Below, piece by piece: positions 1 to 9,300 of a DNA stretch of 64,000 nucleotides (position 1 is its first letter; every line of letters starts with the position of its first letter). The notes under the pieces were generated by a model that was given only the letters and a program-made list of their open reading frames with translations, was not told where the DNA came from and made no database searches. Source of the stretch: JAAFIP01 sp963775085 (GTDB lineage Bacteria; Pseudomonadota; Gammaproteobacteria; Burkholderiales; Burkholderiaceae_C); contig CAVZHO010000006.1 of assembly GCA_963775085.1 (NCBI GenBank), forward strand, positions 124,001-188,000, in the 5' to 3' direction. A program made the position numbers and the translations under genes.

Positions 1-345
1 CAGGTGACGCAGATCAACGTGCTGGACACTTTGGGCCTGGTCTCTACCAGCTTTGGTAGCTGGCAAGGTGTACCTGGCAGCGAGCAGATTGAGCTCAAAG
101 ACGACAAAGCCTACAAGCTGCTGTCCATGCAATTTAAAGACGACATCATGGTGGGCTGCAACAGCATTGGCTGGACGGACCACATTGGTGCCCTGCGCGG
201 CCTGGTAGAAGGCAAGGTCAAGCTGGGTGAGTGGAAGGCCAAACTCAAGGCCGACCCCACCCAGCTCATGGCGGCCTACCTGGCGACCGCCCAGGCACAA
301 GGCCAGTGGAGCGGCGCGCAGGACGCTCGCAAACGCGGCGTTTGA
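1..345 (+). CDS. FAD/NAD(P)-dependent oxidoreductase, C-terminal fragment (AOR-associated type)
   Basis: This is the last 114 codons of a gene that begins left of the window; reading is open from base 1, and the GTG at position 4 is internal. The end contains a CNSIGWTDHIGALRGLVEGKV segment and a Lys-rich C-terminus, which I recall from pyridine nucleotide-disulphide oxidoreductases that sit next to tungsten aldehyde:ferredoxin oxidoreductases (AorC-like). In that family the protein passes electrons between NAD(H) and the Fe-S subunits. The MoaD/ThiS-like gene 120 bp downstream supports an AOR locus. The catalytic domains are outside the window, so the subfamily is an inference. Confidence 0.6.
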   Translation, partial: QVTQINVLDTLGLVSTSFGSWQGVPGSEQIELKDDKAYKLLSMQFKDDIMVGCNSIGWTDHIGALRGLVEGKVKLGEWKAKLKADPTQLMAAYLATAQAQGQWSGAQDARKRGV

Positions 346-464
346 ACTTTGCTATGCTCGGGCGCATGGGTCTGAGCCTGTTTTATGTATTCAGTTATTT
401 TGCACTGCACTGCGCCGTATGCTTGGCGCTGTGCATTTGCAACGTCGATAGTTAATCTACCACC

Positions 465-719
465 ATGAAAATTACCCTCAAGCTCTTTGCATCGTTGACG
501 GACTATTTGCCAGCCGCCGACCGCAGCAGCAATATCACCCAGTTGAACGTGCCCCCCGAGGCGAGTATTTTGCAAATCATCGAGCCCTTTGGCCTGCCTC
601 CCAAGCTAGTGCACCTGGTGCTGATCAACGGCACCTACATCCACCCTGAAGTGCGCGGCACGTACAGGCTGCAAGAGGGCGACGTGCTGGCCATTTGGCC
701 GCCGATCGCAGGCGGCTAG
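465..719 (+). CDS. MoaD/ThiS-like ubiquitin-fold sulfur carrier
   Basis: An 84-residue protein beginning MKITLKLFASLTDYLP and ending in the Gly-Gly tail (PPIAGG) that is adenylated and thiocarboxylated in MoaD/ThiS sulfur carriers. The length matches the beta-grasp family, and the hydrophobic pattern (VHLVLINGTYIHPE, LQEGDVLAIWPPIAGG) is typical of it. MoaD proteins donate sulfur to the pterin cofactor of molybdenum or tungsten enzymes. Its place directly after an FAD/NAD oxidoreductase suggests service to an aldehyde:ferredoxin oxidoreductase encoded upstream rather than general moaD duty. The family call is firm; the dedicated partner is inferred. Confidence 0.8.
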   Translation: MKITLKLFASLTDYLPAADRSSNITQLNVPPEASILQIIEPFGLPPKLVHLVLINGTYIHPEVRGTYRLQEGDVLAIWPPIAGG

Positions 720-747
720 CATAGCGCATCAAAACTTATACTATTAA

Positions 748-797
748 TTTGATAGCTGCTTACGTCCATTTGACAAGGACTATGAGCATATTTTTAA
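748..797 (+). repeat. Interspersed ~50-bp repeat, copy R1
   Basis: Reference copy of a dispersed family. It reads GATAGCTGCTTACGTCC, four bases, then GACAAGGACTATGAGC followed by a T-rich end. GTCC and GGAC can pair as a short stem. This copy lies in the gap between the MoaD-like gene and the next small gene, about 10 bp upstream of that gene's GTG start. Related copies are at 1561, 6828, 10694, 15830, 23590, 26356, 26931 and 51908. Confidence 0.6.
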
Positions 798-807
798 CAT
801 AAATACC

Positions 808-1116
808 GTGCAATCCTTCTATGCTGAGCAGTTTGACCGCGAAATGGGTTGCACCATCCCCGAGTGGCTCATGTGGCTGCCCGCCGCCTTAGGCGACGCG
901 CAGTGGACCAGGCAAGGCGATGCGGTGCAAGCCAGCTTTGCCGCCCTACCCGGCAGCAGTTTGCACATTAGCTGGCGCGCAGGGGAGCCGCGGCGTATCG
1001 CGCTCATCAGCCTACCCCGTCTGCATGTGCGCTTTGCGTTTACCGGGATGAACGACGAACAGCGCTACATCTTCATGAAGCGGTTCGATCTGTACATGCA
1101 ACGCGGTGGTGGTTAG
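808..1116 (+). CDS. Hypothetical protein (102 aa)
   Basis: I do not recognise this protein. It starts at a GTG with no clear Shine-Dalgarno sequence (MQSFYAEQFDREMGCTIPEWLMWLPAALG); an internal ATG at 844 is an alternative start. It has no signal peptide or membrane segment. It is rich in aromatic residues and ends in Gly-Gly-Gly. The stop is 13 bp before the VOC-family gene, so the two are probably co-transcribed. Codon use resembles the neighbours, which supports a real gene. Confidence 0.55.
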   Translation: MQSFYAEQFDREMGCTIPEWLMWLPAALGDAQWTRQGDAVQASFAALPGSSLHISWRAGEPRRIALISLPRLHVRFAFTGMNDEQRYIFMKRFDLYMQRGGG

Positions 1117-1129
1117 TTAGAATACAGCC

Positions 1130-1543
1130 ATGCAACCCTTCCACCTCGCCTTCCCCGTCTCTGACCTCACCCAGGCGCGCGCCTTCTACGGCGGCCTGCT
1201 CGGCTGCCCCGAGGGGCGCAGCTCGCCCGAGTGGATTGACTTTGATTTTTACGGCCACCAGATCGTGGCGCACCTGGCACCAGGCGAAGTCAAGCCCGCA
1301 GGCACCAGCGCCGTAGACGGCCACGGCGTGCCCGTGCGCCACTTTGGCATTGTGCTCACCATGGCGCAGTGGGAGACGCTGGCGGCCAAGCTGCAAGCGG
1401 CCAAAACGAAATTTGTGATTGAGCCCTACATCCGCTTCAAAGGCGAAGTGGGCGAGCAGGCCACCATGTTCTTTCACGACCCCTGCGGCAATGCGCTGGA
1501 GTTCAAGGCCTTTAAAGACATCAGCCGTTTGTTTGCCAAATAA
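1130..1543 (+). CDS. VOC-family (glyoxalase/dioxygenase-like) protein
   Basis: A 137-residue vicinal-oxygen-chelate protein. The N-terminal half carries the betaalphabeta opening (FHLAFPVSDLTQARAFYGG) with the first metal-type His at residue 4. The C-terminal half ends with the family hallmark FFHDPCGNALEFKAF, in which the Glu is a likely metal ligand. Members bind a divalent metal and act as glyoxalases, dioxygenases or resistance proteins; the substrate cannot be read from sequence. It follows the preceding small gene by 13 bp, suggesting one transcript. It ends just before the convergent crcB gene. Confidence 0.8.
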   Translation: MQPFHLAFPVSDLTQARAFYGGLLGCPEGRSSPEWIDFDFYGHQIVAHLAPGEVKPAGTSAVDGHGVPVRHFGIVLTMAQWETLAAKLQAAKTKFVIEPYIRFKGEVGEQATMFFHDPCGNALEFKAFKDISRLFAK

Positions 1544-1560
1544 GCGGGTAGTCCGCGCAC

Positions 1561-1590
1561 GTCAAGCGCGAGCAGCTATAAAAAATAAAG
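1561..1590 (-). repeat. Interspersed repeat, partial copy R2, at the 3' end of crcB
   Basis: GCGCGAGCAGCTATAAAAAATAAAG resembles the reverse complement of the repeat's left half (TTTT-ATAGCTGCT). It supplies the last codons and stop region of crcB, so the CrcB C-terminus (SALFFIAARA) is encoded by repeat-like DNA. The match is partial. Confidence 0.4.
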
Positions 1591-1945
1591 CACTCTTGAT
1601 ACCCAACACGGTCAACAAGAGCGAGCCCAGCAAATGCAAGGCCGCCGTGCCCAGCGCCAACGCATAGCGCTGTTGTTGCAGCATACCCACCACCTCGGCG
1701 CTAAAACTGCTAAAGGTAGTTAACGCCCCTAAAAACCCCGTCACCAAGGCCAAGCGCCACACCGGGTCAAGTTGCGGCAGCGACTGAAAAACCGCTACGC
1801 ACACGCCCACCAAGTACCCGCCAATCAGATTGGCCGCCAGCGTACCCCAGGGCAGCAGCGCGCCCGGGCTGAGCCACAAGCCCAGGACCCAGCGTGCGAG
1901 GGCACCCAGGCTGGCTCCGATACAGATAGCTAATACAGACCACAT
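1562..1945 (-). CDS. crcB: Fluoride ion channel CrcB/Fluc
   Basis: A 127-residue, four-helix membrane protein of the Fluc family, which exports toxic fluoride as an antiparallel dimer in the inner membrane. Diagnostic stretches are seen: GASLGALARWVLG near the N-terminus, GTLAANLIGGYLVG (helix 2 with the conserved Asn) and TGFLGALTTFSSFS (the TM3 break with the Phe box). The length is typical. I did not find a fluoride riboswitch in front of it. The 3' end runs into a copy of the interspersed repeat, giving an unusual Ala/Arg-rich tail. Confidence 0.93.
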   Translation of the reverse strand: MWSVLAICIGASLGALARWVLGLWLSPGALLPWGTLAANLIGGYLVGVCVAVFQSLPQLDPVWRLALVTGFLGALTTFSSFSAEVVGMLQQQRYALALGTAALHLLGSLLLTVLGIKSALFFIAARA

Positions 1946-1963
1946 ACTTGAAGTGAAGGGCTG

Positions 1964-2488
1964 CTAGGGGGTATTTCTCAGTGCCCGAATTGCCGCCTTA
2001 TTTCCCTGTCCAGCTGCCTTATTCAGCCAATAAAGATACTTCTCCTGATCGACGAAACGACGAAATCCGGTTTCTGGGTTGTATAGCATCGCAAGCTCAT
2101 ACTGCGCCTCGGAATGATTTTGTTCTGCAGCCTTGCCATACCAAAAATAGGCTTTCTCCGGTTCCTGCTTCAAATTTTCATACGATAACGGGCCAGTATG
2201 AAAATAATAACCCAGCTTGAATTGGGCAGGCGCATAGCCACGTTCAGCTGCGGACTGAAGTAACCCCATTCCACGCAATACGTTGGATGGATATTCGCCA
2301 ATCTTGTCGTTGATATTGAGCATTCCAAGCTCATACATCGCTTTGATATCTCCACTGGCCGCAGTCGCTTCAATCGCCGCGATAGAGGTAGCTGTGCGAG
2401 GGAGTTCTTTGGTCACTCCTTGGGAAAAAGCACATTGCGACGTACTTAACAATATGAGTGTGAAAGAAAGAAATTTACATGGATGCAT
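1964..2488 (-). CDS. Sel1-repeat (SLR/TPR-like) secreted protein
   Basis: A 174-residue protein with a probable signal peptide (MHPCKFLSFTLILLSTSQCAF) followed by Sel1-like repeats: AMYELGMLNINDK, GMGLLQSAAERGYAPAQFKLG, AYFWYGKAAEQNHSEAQYELAMLY and YLYWLNKAAGQGNKAA. Sel1 repeats are alpha-solenoids used for protein-protein binding, often in the periplasm. The coding DNA is more AT-rich than its neighbours and sits next to an AT-rich gap (2489-2641), a possible sign of later acquisition. Its partner is unknown. Confidence 0.8.
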   Translation of the reverse strand: MHPCKFLSFTLILLSTSQCAFSQGVTKELPRTATSIAAIEATAASGDIKAMYELGMLNINDKIGEYPSNVLRGMGLLQSAAERGYAPAQFKLGYYFHTGPLSYENLKQEPEKAYFWYGKAAEQNHSEAQYELAMLYNPETGFRRFVDQEKYLYWLNKAAGQGNKAAIRALRNTP

Positions 2489-2641
2489 AATAAATTTTCA
2501 TTTAAAAATAAGAAAAAAATACATAACTGCAGGTGATTTTAATGGGCTTACCTATCTTTATAGGGTGTTCTGAAACTTGAGCAGCAGCACTTTTCTTGAA
2601 ACATATTTTTCTGACTTCGGTTTTGCCATGAAAATCACACC

Positions 2642-3358
2642 ATGACTCTAAACAAAGGTTTTCTGGGCATCGTGATGCTCGACACGCAGTTTCCCCGGCC
2701 TTTGGGGGACATTGGTCACCCTGATACTTTTGCGGTGCCTGTGCAACATGAAATCATCCGCACGACCGGGCCTGCGATGGTGGTGGAGACGGCGGCCAGT
2801 TTTCGCAAGGCGCGGATGGTGCCTGCGTTCCAGATTATTGTGCGCAATCTGGAGCGCCGGGGTGCGCGGGCGATTACTACCAGTTGCGGGTTTTTGGTGT
2901 TGATTCAAAAAGAATTGCAGGCGGTGGTGCGGGTGCCTGTGATTACCTCAAGTCTGCTGCTGCTGCCTGGTTTGCTGAAAAAGCATCAACAAGTGGGGGT
3001 GCTCACCATCAGCTCGGCCAAGCTGGGCGAAGAACATTTGCGCTGCGCGGGCGTGCCGCGTGAACGTCTGGCTGATGTGCTGGTGCAGGGTGTCGAGCCG
3101 CAGAGCGAATTTGTGACGCGCATTTTGGGCAACCAGGCGCAGATGGATATTGCGCGGGCACAGCAAGATGTCGTGGCCGCTGCCATGGCCCTGCGAGCGC
3201 GCGCGCCAGAGTTAACGCATGTGGTGCTGGAATGCACCAATATGCCGCCCTACCAGGCGGCGATTGAGGCGGCTGCGGGTTTTAAAACGCTGTGGATCAA
3301 GGACATGCCGCGTTTGTTTGACTGGCACAAGCCACCCGCTACAGCTTCATCTGCGTAG
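2642..3358 (+). CDS. Aspartate/glutamate racemase-family protein
   Basis: A 238-residue protein of the Asp/Glu/hydantoin racemase superfamily. Both catalytic-cysteine regions are present: the first in AITTSCGFLVL (about residue 83) and the second in VVLECTNMPPYQ (about residue 201). These enzymes use the two Cys residues for cofactor-independent racemisation. The gene overlaps the 3' end of the convergent TRAP permease by about 20 bp. Its position beside a TRAP transporter and a fused hydantoinase suggests a joint pathway for import and turnover of a chiral amino acid or hydantoin-like compound, but the substrate is inferred only. Confidence 0.8.
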   Translation: MTLNKGFLGIVMLDTQFPRPLGDIGHPDTFAVPVQHEIIRTTGPAMVVETAASFRKARMVPAFQIIVRNLERRGARAITTSCGFLVLIQKELQAVVRVPVITSSLLLLPGLLKKHQQVGVLTISSAKLGEEHLRCAGVPRERLADVLVQGVEPQSEFVTRILGNQAQMDIARAQQDVVAAAMALRARAPELTHVVLECTNMPPYQAAIEAAAGFKTLWIKDMPRLFDWHKPPATASSA

Positions 3359-4640
3359 GCAGCCAGGTGACGATACCCGGGAAGAAGTAAACCATGAGCA
3401 CGGCCACCACCATCAGCATAAACATCGGCAGCGTCACCCGCGCGATGTAGGGCAACTGCCGCCCCGTCATGCCCTGCATGACAAACAAGTTAAAGCCCAC
3501 CGGCGGCGTAATCTGCGCCATCTCCACCACCAGCACGATGAAGATGCCAAACCAGATCGGGTCAATTCCTGCCTTGGTCACCGTCGGCATGATCACGCCC
3601 ATGGTCAGCACCACCATGCTGATACCGTCTAAAAAGCAACCGAGGATGATGTAAAAAATAGTCAGCATGGCGATCAGCCAGAACGGCGTGAGGCCCAGGC
3701 TGGCAATCCACTCCGCCAGATGGCGTGGCAGGCCGATATAGCCCATGCTCAGCGTCAAGAACGCTGCGCCCGCCAGGATCAACGCAATCATGCAGTACAG
3801 ACGGGTTGCGCCCATCAACGCGTCTTTGAAACTGGCCCAACTCATCGAGCCTTGCACCATGGAAAGCAAAAGCGCCCCCACCACGCCAATGGCCGCCGCC
3901 TCGGTAGCCGTGGCAATGCCGACATAGATCGAGCCGAGCACAGCGACGATAAGCAGCACTACCGGTATGAGGCTGCGCGACTCGTGCAACTTCTCCATAA
4001 AGGTCATGGGTGCGTCCGCTGGTGGCACCAGGTGCGGATTGCGCAGCGCCCAGAACATGATGTAGCCGGAGAACAAACACGCCAGCATGATGCCAGGCAA
4101 CACCCCTGCAATGAACAGCTTGGAAATCGACACATCAGCCGTTACGCCATACACAATCATGATGATGGAGGGTGGAATCAGCAGGCCCAGCGTGCCAGCG
4201 CCCGCCAGGGTACCAATCACAATATCGTCCGGGTAGCCACGTTTTTTCAGCTCCGGCAAAGTCATCTTGCCAATCGTGGCGCAGGTGGCAGCCGACGAGC
4301 CAGAGACGGCAGCAAAGATCGTGCAGCCCACCACATTGGTGTGCAGCAAACGCCCCGGCAGGCCCTGCACCCAGGGTGCCAGGCCTTTGAACATGTCTTG
4401 CGACAGGCGGGTACGAAACAAGATCTCGCCCATCCAGATGAATAGAGGAAGCGCTGTCAAAGTCCAGCTGCTTGATGCCCCCCAAATCGTCACCGCCATG
4501 GCATCGCCCGCCGGGCGGGCCGAGAACAGTTGCATGCCGATCCAGGCCACGCCCGATAGCGTCAGGCCAATCCACACACCGCTACCTAGAATTAAAAACA
4601 GACTGAGCACCAGCAGACTGGTGATGGCAATATCGCTCAT
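3339..4640 (-). CDS. dctM: TRAP transporter large permease (DctM/SiaM type)
   Basis: A 433-residue membrane protein with the DctM family pattern of about 12 helices, including WMGEILFRT, GSSAATCATIGKMTLPELKKRGY and LIPPSIIMIVYG. TRAP large subunits couple solute uptake to the sodium gradient, using a periplasmic binding protein and a small membrane subunit. The gene is last in a dctP-dctQ-dctM order on the minus strand and starts 9 bp after dctQ ends. The upstream binding protein is frameshifted as read, so the function of the system in this strain is uncertain. Confidence 0.92.
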   Translation of the reverse strand: MSDIAITSLLVLSLFLILGSGVWIGLTLSGVAWIGMQLFSARPAGDAMAVTIWGASSSWTLTALPLFIWMGEILFRTRLSQDMFKGLAPWVQGLPGRLLHTNVVGCTIFAAVSGSSAATCATIGKMTLPELKKRGYPDDIVIGTLAGAGTLGLLIPPSIIMIVYGVTADVSISKLFIAGVLPGIMLACLFSGYIMFWALRNPHLVPPADAPMTFMEKLHESRSLIPVVLLIVAVLGSIYVGIATATEAAAIGVVGALLLSMVQGSMSWASFKDALMGATRLYCMIALILAGAAFLTLSMGYIGLPRHLAEWIASLGLTPFWLIAMLTIFYIILGCFLDGISMVVLTMGVIMPTVTKAGIDPIWFGIFIVLVVEMAQITPPVGFNLFVMQGMTGRQLPYIARVTLPMFMLMVVAVLMVYFFPGIVTWLPTQMKL

Positions 4641-4649
4641 GGTATTTTT

Positions 4650-5159
4650 CTATTCATTGCGCAAGGGCTCGTCCGTCACCAGTTGTACCCTCCGGCCGCG
4701 CAGCTCCAGCACCAGGTCGTCCAGCAGGGCAACCAGCAAGATCACCGCACCTGCCGCCATGGCGATTTGCGGAATCCACAGTGGCGTGGCATCGTTGCTG
4801 GTGGAAATATCGTTGAACTGGTAGGAGCCGATAGAAAGCTTGATGCTGTACCAGGCAAACAAGCCCGCCAGCGCCGAGGCTGCCGCCAGCGACCACACCT
4901 CCAGGCCATGCTTGGCACGTCCGGTAAGCTTGGCCAGCAGCAGCGTGACGCGGATATGCTCGCCGCGCTTGAGGGTATGCGCCAAAGCCAAAAACCCCGA
5001 GCCCGCCATCAGGTAGCCCGCATAGGCATCGGTGCCGCGCACATGAAAGTTAAACTGCCGTCCCAGCACCGAGAGCAGCACCATGATAAGCAAACCCACC
5101 ATAAAAAGCGCCGCCAAAGCGGCGGCGCTGTCGTACAAAGCGTCTAGAAATTTGCGCAT
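4650..5159 (-). CDS. dctQ: TRAP transporter small permease (DctQ type)
   Basis: A 169-residue protein with four predicted membrane helices (AALAALFMVGLLIMVLLSVLG, GYLMAGSGFLALAHTL, SLAAASALAGLFAWYSI, IAMAAGAVILLVALLDDL). The GEHIRVTLLL segment after helix 2 is typical of DctQ. This subunit helps dock the binding protein onto the large permease. It lies 9 bp upstream of dctM and 17 bp downstream of the binding-protein stop, indicating one operon. Confidence 0.88.
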   Translation of the reverse strand: MRKFLDALYDSAAALAALFMVGLLIMVLLSVLGRQFNFHVRGTDAYAGYLMAGSGFLALAHTLKRGEHIRVTLLLAKLTGRAKHGLEVWSLAAASALAGLFAWYSIKLSIGSYQFNDISTSNDATPLWIPQIAMAAGAVILLVALLDDLVLELRGRRVQLVTDEPLRNE

Positions 5160-5176
5160 TATTCACGAGCGGTGCA

Positions 5177-6146
5177 TCAAGGCTTGTTGAACGCATCCAC
5201 AATCGCCTTGCCCTCCGGCCCGGCCTTGTCTATCCACTCCTTGATCAAGATGTCGCCCACCCTCTTCATGTCCGCCTTCAGTTGAGGCGAGGGCGGCAAG
5301 ATGGATATGCCGTTTTTCTTCAGCGTCTCAATGGAATCCACGTTTTCTTTGCGCGATGCTGCCCAGCCGCGCGCCTCGGCATCTGTTGCCGCCTTGAGCA
5401 AGGCCTGCCTGGTCGGTGCGTCCAGTGCATCCAGCGCGGCCTTGTTCACCAACACCGCGTTCTTGGGCAGCCAGGCTTGCGTGTCGTACCAGTACTTGAT
5501 GTGCTCATAGGTTTTGGTGTTTACGCCCGTGGAACCCGACGACATGTAGGACTCCACCACGCCCGTAGCCATGGCCTGCGAAAGCTCGGCCGCCTGCACC
5601 GTGACTGGCTGCGCACCCACCAGCTCGGCAATGCGCGAGGTAGCCGGGCTGTAGGCGCGCCATTTCATGCCCTTCAAATCAGCGGCAGACGCAATCGGCT
5701 TTTTCACATAGATGCCCTGCGGTGGCCAAGGCACGCTGTACAGCATGGCCATGCCCTGCTCGCCGAGTTTTTTCTCGATGAGCGGGCTTGGTAATCTTGT
5801 ACAGCTTCATCGACTCGTCGTAGCTGTCAGCCAAAAACGGCATACCGTCCACGCCCCAGATCTGCCATTCGTTCTGGTAGTTGGCCATCAAAATCTCGCC
5901 AATCTGCGCCTGCCCGCCCTGCACGGCGCGTTTGATCTGGTCAGCCTTGAACAGCGAACCATTGGCATGCACCGTGATTTTGAGCTTGCCGTTGGTGGCT
6001 TTGTCTACGTCATTGGCAAACTGCACCAGGTTTTCGGTATGGAAATTACTGGCGGCGTAGCCCGCAGGCAAGTCCCATTTGGTCTGCGCAAAAGCGCTGG
6101 TGGCTAACAGTGCGGCAGCTACGGTAAACGCAAGCTTGAATTTCAT
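5177..6146 (-). pseudogene. dctP: TRAP substrate-binding protein DctP, single-base frameshift
   Basis: The start chosen is the ATG at 6146 (MKFKLAFTVAAALLATSAFAQ, a clear signal peptide), preceded by GGAG six bases upstream. The first frame covers the DctP N-domain to YKITKP. The second frame resumes with IEKKLGEQG and runs through the DctP core (WRAYSPATSRIAELVG) to FNKP. Dropping one G from the GGG at 5786-5788 joins the frames into a normal DctP of about 320 residues. This is either a real recent inactivating mutation or a sequencing error; the rest of the protein is intact. It is the first gene of the dctPQM operon. Confidence 0.8.
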
Positions 6147-6378
6147 ACAACACTCCAAGGGTAAAAGTTGGTCTGGTGTGACAGCATAGAGCTAAAAACC
6201 GCTTTTGTTACCCCGTGTATTCCCGAAAGGGATTGGGGTTTTCTTGTATTGCTCGTAGGTCTTTGTTTCGCTCATGGTTTTGTACGGGAGCAGGCCAAGT
6301 GCCAGGGCGAGCTCAGACATATACACAGGCAAGGAGTGAGACTTCAAGTGATCCAATGCAATATGCTACAAAGCCACC

Positions 6379-9300
6379 ATGACAAACGAAACCTTATCTT
6401 CAAAACGTTGGCAATTCTGGATCGACCGGGGCGGTACATTTACCGACGTGGTGGGCAAAAAGCCTGATGGCAGCTTGGTTACCCACAAACTGTTGAGCGA
6501 CAACCCCGAGCAATACCCCGACGCTGCAGTGGCGGGTATGCGGCATTTGCTGGGCTTGAACGCGGATGAATTGATCACGCCCGACAAAGTGGAGTGCGTC
6601 AAGATGGGTACCACCGTGGCCACCAACGCACTGCTGGAGCGCAAGGGCGAGCCGACGCTGTTGGTGATCACACGCGGCTTTCAAGATGCGCTGCGCATCG
6701 CCTACCAAAACCGACCACGTTTGTTTGACCGCCACATCGTCTTGCCTGAGCTGCTGTACAGCGCCGTGATTGAGGCGCAGGAGCGCATGGGGGCGCATGG
6801 GGAAGTGGTGGAGGAGCTCAACGAGTCACTATTAAAAGATGAGCTGGTTACGTCCTATTCACAGGGACTACGCTGTGTTTCTATTGTTTTTTTGCATGGC
6901 TACCGTTATACAGCGCACGAGCTGGCCGCCGAGCGCATCGCACGCGAGGTGGGCTTTACGCAGATTAGCGTGAGCCACAAAATATCGCCCATGATGAAGC
7001 TGGTGAGCCGGGGCGACACCACCGTGGTGGACGCGTATCTGTCGCCCATCTTGCGCCGCTATGTGGACCAGGTGGCCAGCCAGATGCCGGGGGTGAAACT
7101 GTTTTTCATGCAGTCCTCAGGCGGTTTGACGGATGCGCACAGCTTTCAGGGCAAAGACGCGATTTTGAGTGGTCCGGCGGGCGGCATTGTGGGCATGGCC
7201 CGGACAGCGCAGCTGGCGGGGCAGGCCAAAGTCATTGGCTTTGACATGGGCGGAACCTCCACCGATGTGAGCCACTTTGCCGGTGAGTTTGAGCGCGAGT
7301 TTGAGACCCAGGTAGCGGGCGTACGCATGCGCGCGCCGATGATGAGCATCCATACCGTGGCGGCGGGTGGGGGCTCTATTTTGCAGTTTGACGGGGCGCG
7401 TATGCGCGTGGGGCCGCAAAGCGCTGCGGCCAACCCTGGTCCGGCCTGTTACCGGCGCGGTGGCCCGCTGGCGGTAACCGATGCGAATGTGCTGCTGGGC
7501 AAGGTGCAGCCGCGCTACTTTCCCAAGGTGTTTGGGCCACGGGCAAATGAAGCCCTTAGCTACGAGGCCACGCTGGAGAAATTTAATGCGCTGGCCGAGC
7601 AAATGGGCAGCGCGCAAGCGCCGGGCCATAGCGCACAGGGCGCAGCGCCAGCGCCGCACAGCCTGGAGGAGATTGCCGAGGGCTTTATCCACATCGCCGT
7701 GCAGCAGATGGCCAATGCGATCAAAAAAATATCGGTCGCGCGCGGCTACGACGTGACGCGCTACACCCTGCAATGCTTTGGCGGTGCGGGCGGCCAGCAT
7801 GCCTGCCTGGTGGCCGATGCACTGGGCATGACGCGGGTGCTGGTGCACCCGATGGCGGGTGTGCTGTCAGCCTACGGCATGGGCCTGGCCGACCAGTCGA
7901 CCATGCGCGAGCAGGCGGTGGAAGTAGCGTTGTCAGAGGTGGCTTTAGCGGAAATAAAGGCCCAGTTGGACGCACTGGCGAGCGATGCGCAAGCTGCGCT
8001 CTTGCGCCAACAGGCCGCCAGCGGCAGCATCACCCTGCACCGGCGTGTGCATGTGAAATACCAGGGCACCGACAGCGCCCTCATCGTGCCTTCAGGGGAG
8101 GTGGCGCAGATCACTGCTGCGTTTGAGGCAGCCTATCGCCAGCGCTTTGCCTTTTTGATGCAAGGCCGCGCCTTGATTGTGGAGGCCGTGTCGGTCGAGG
8201 CGATTGTGGCGGGTGACGCACCTGCCGAGCCTGTGCATGCACTGCACCCGCAGCGTGCGGTGCCTACGCGCGAGACGGTACGCATGTACAGTGGCGGCAT
8301 GTGGCACAACGCCGCTTTGGTGGTGCGCGCTGATATGCGCCCCGGCGATGCAGTGAGTGGCCCGGCCATCATCGCCGAGCAAAATGCTACCACCGTGGTG
8401 GAGCCCGGTTGGGCGGCCCATTTGACGGCCTTAGACCACCTGATCCTTGAGCGCAGGACGCAACGCGCTATCACTTACGCAGCAGGCACCACGGCTGACC
8501 CGGTGCTGCTGGAGGTGTTTAACAACCTGTTCATGAACATCGCCGAGCAGATGGGCTTGCAACTGCAAAACACCGCCTACTCGGTGAACATCAAGGAGCG
8601 CCTGGACTTTAGCTGTGCGCTGTTTGATGCACAGGGCAACCTGATCGCCAACGCCCCGCACATGCCGGTGCACCTTGGCAGCATGGGCGAGAGCATCAAA
8701 ACCGTGATTCGCGATAACGTGGGCCGCATGCAGCGCGGCGATGTGTTTGTGCTGAACGACCCGTACCACGGCGGTACCCATTTGCCGGATGTGACGGTGA
8801 TTACGCCGGTGTATTTGGGCGATGCGCCAGCACCTACGTTTTACGTAGGTTCCAGAGGCCACCACGCCGATATTGGAGGCACCACGCCGGGCTCCATGCC
8901 ACCGTTTTCCACCCGCATCGAGGAAGAGGGCGTGCAGATCAATAACCTCAAGCTGGTGGCGCAGGGCGTGCTGCAAGAGCAGCAAATGCTCGAACTGCTA
9001 GGCAGCGGCCAGTACCCCAGCCGCAACCCCACGCAAAATATGGCCGACCTGAAGGCGCAGATTGCCGCCAACGAAAAAGGCGTACAGGAACTGGGCAAGA
9101 TGGTGGAGCACTTTGGCCTGCCCATGGTGCAGGCCTATATGCAGCATGTGCAGGACAACGCTGAAGAGTCGGTGCGCCGCGCGATCACACAGATCGCCGC
9201 CAGGCTGCAGGATGGTCAGTTCACCCTGCCGCTGGACAACGGTGCGCAGATCCAGGTGGCCATCCGCGTAAATGCCGGGAAGCGCAGCGCCGAGATCGAC

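Noticed and set aside
6211..6245. CCCC...GGGG hairpin-like sequence between dctP and the hydantoinase gene
   Set aside because: Pairing is imperfect and the region is a divergent promoter gap where a terminator is not expected; an operator is possible but not supported.
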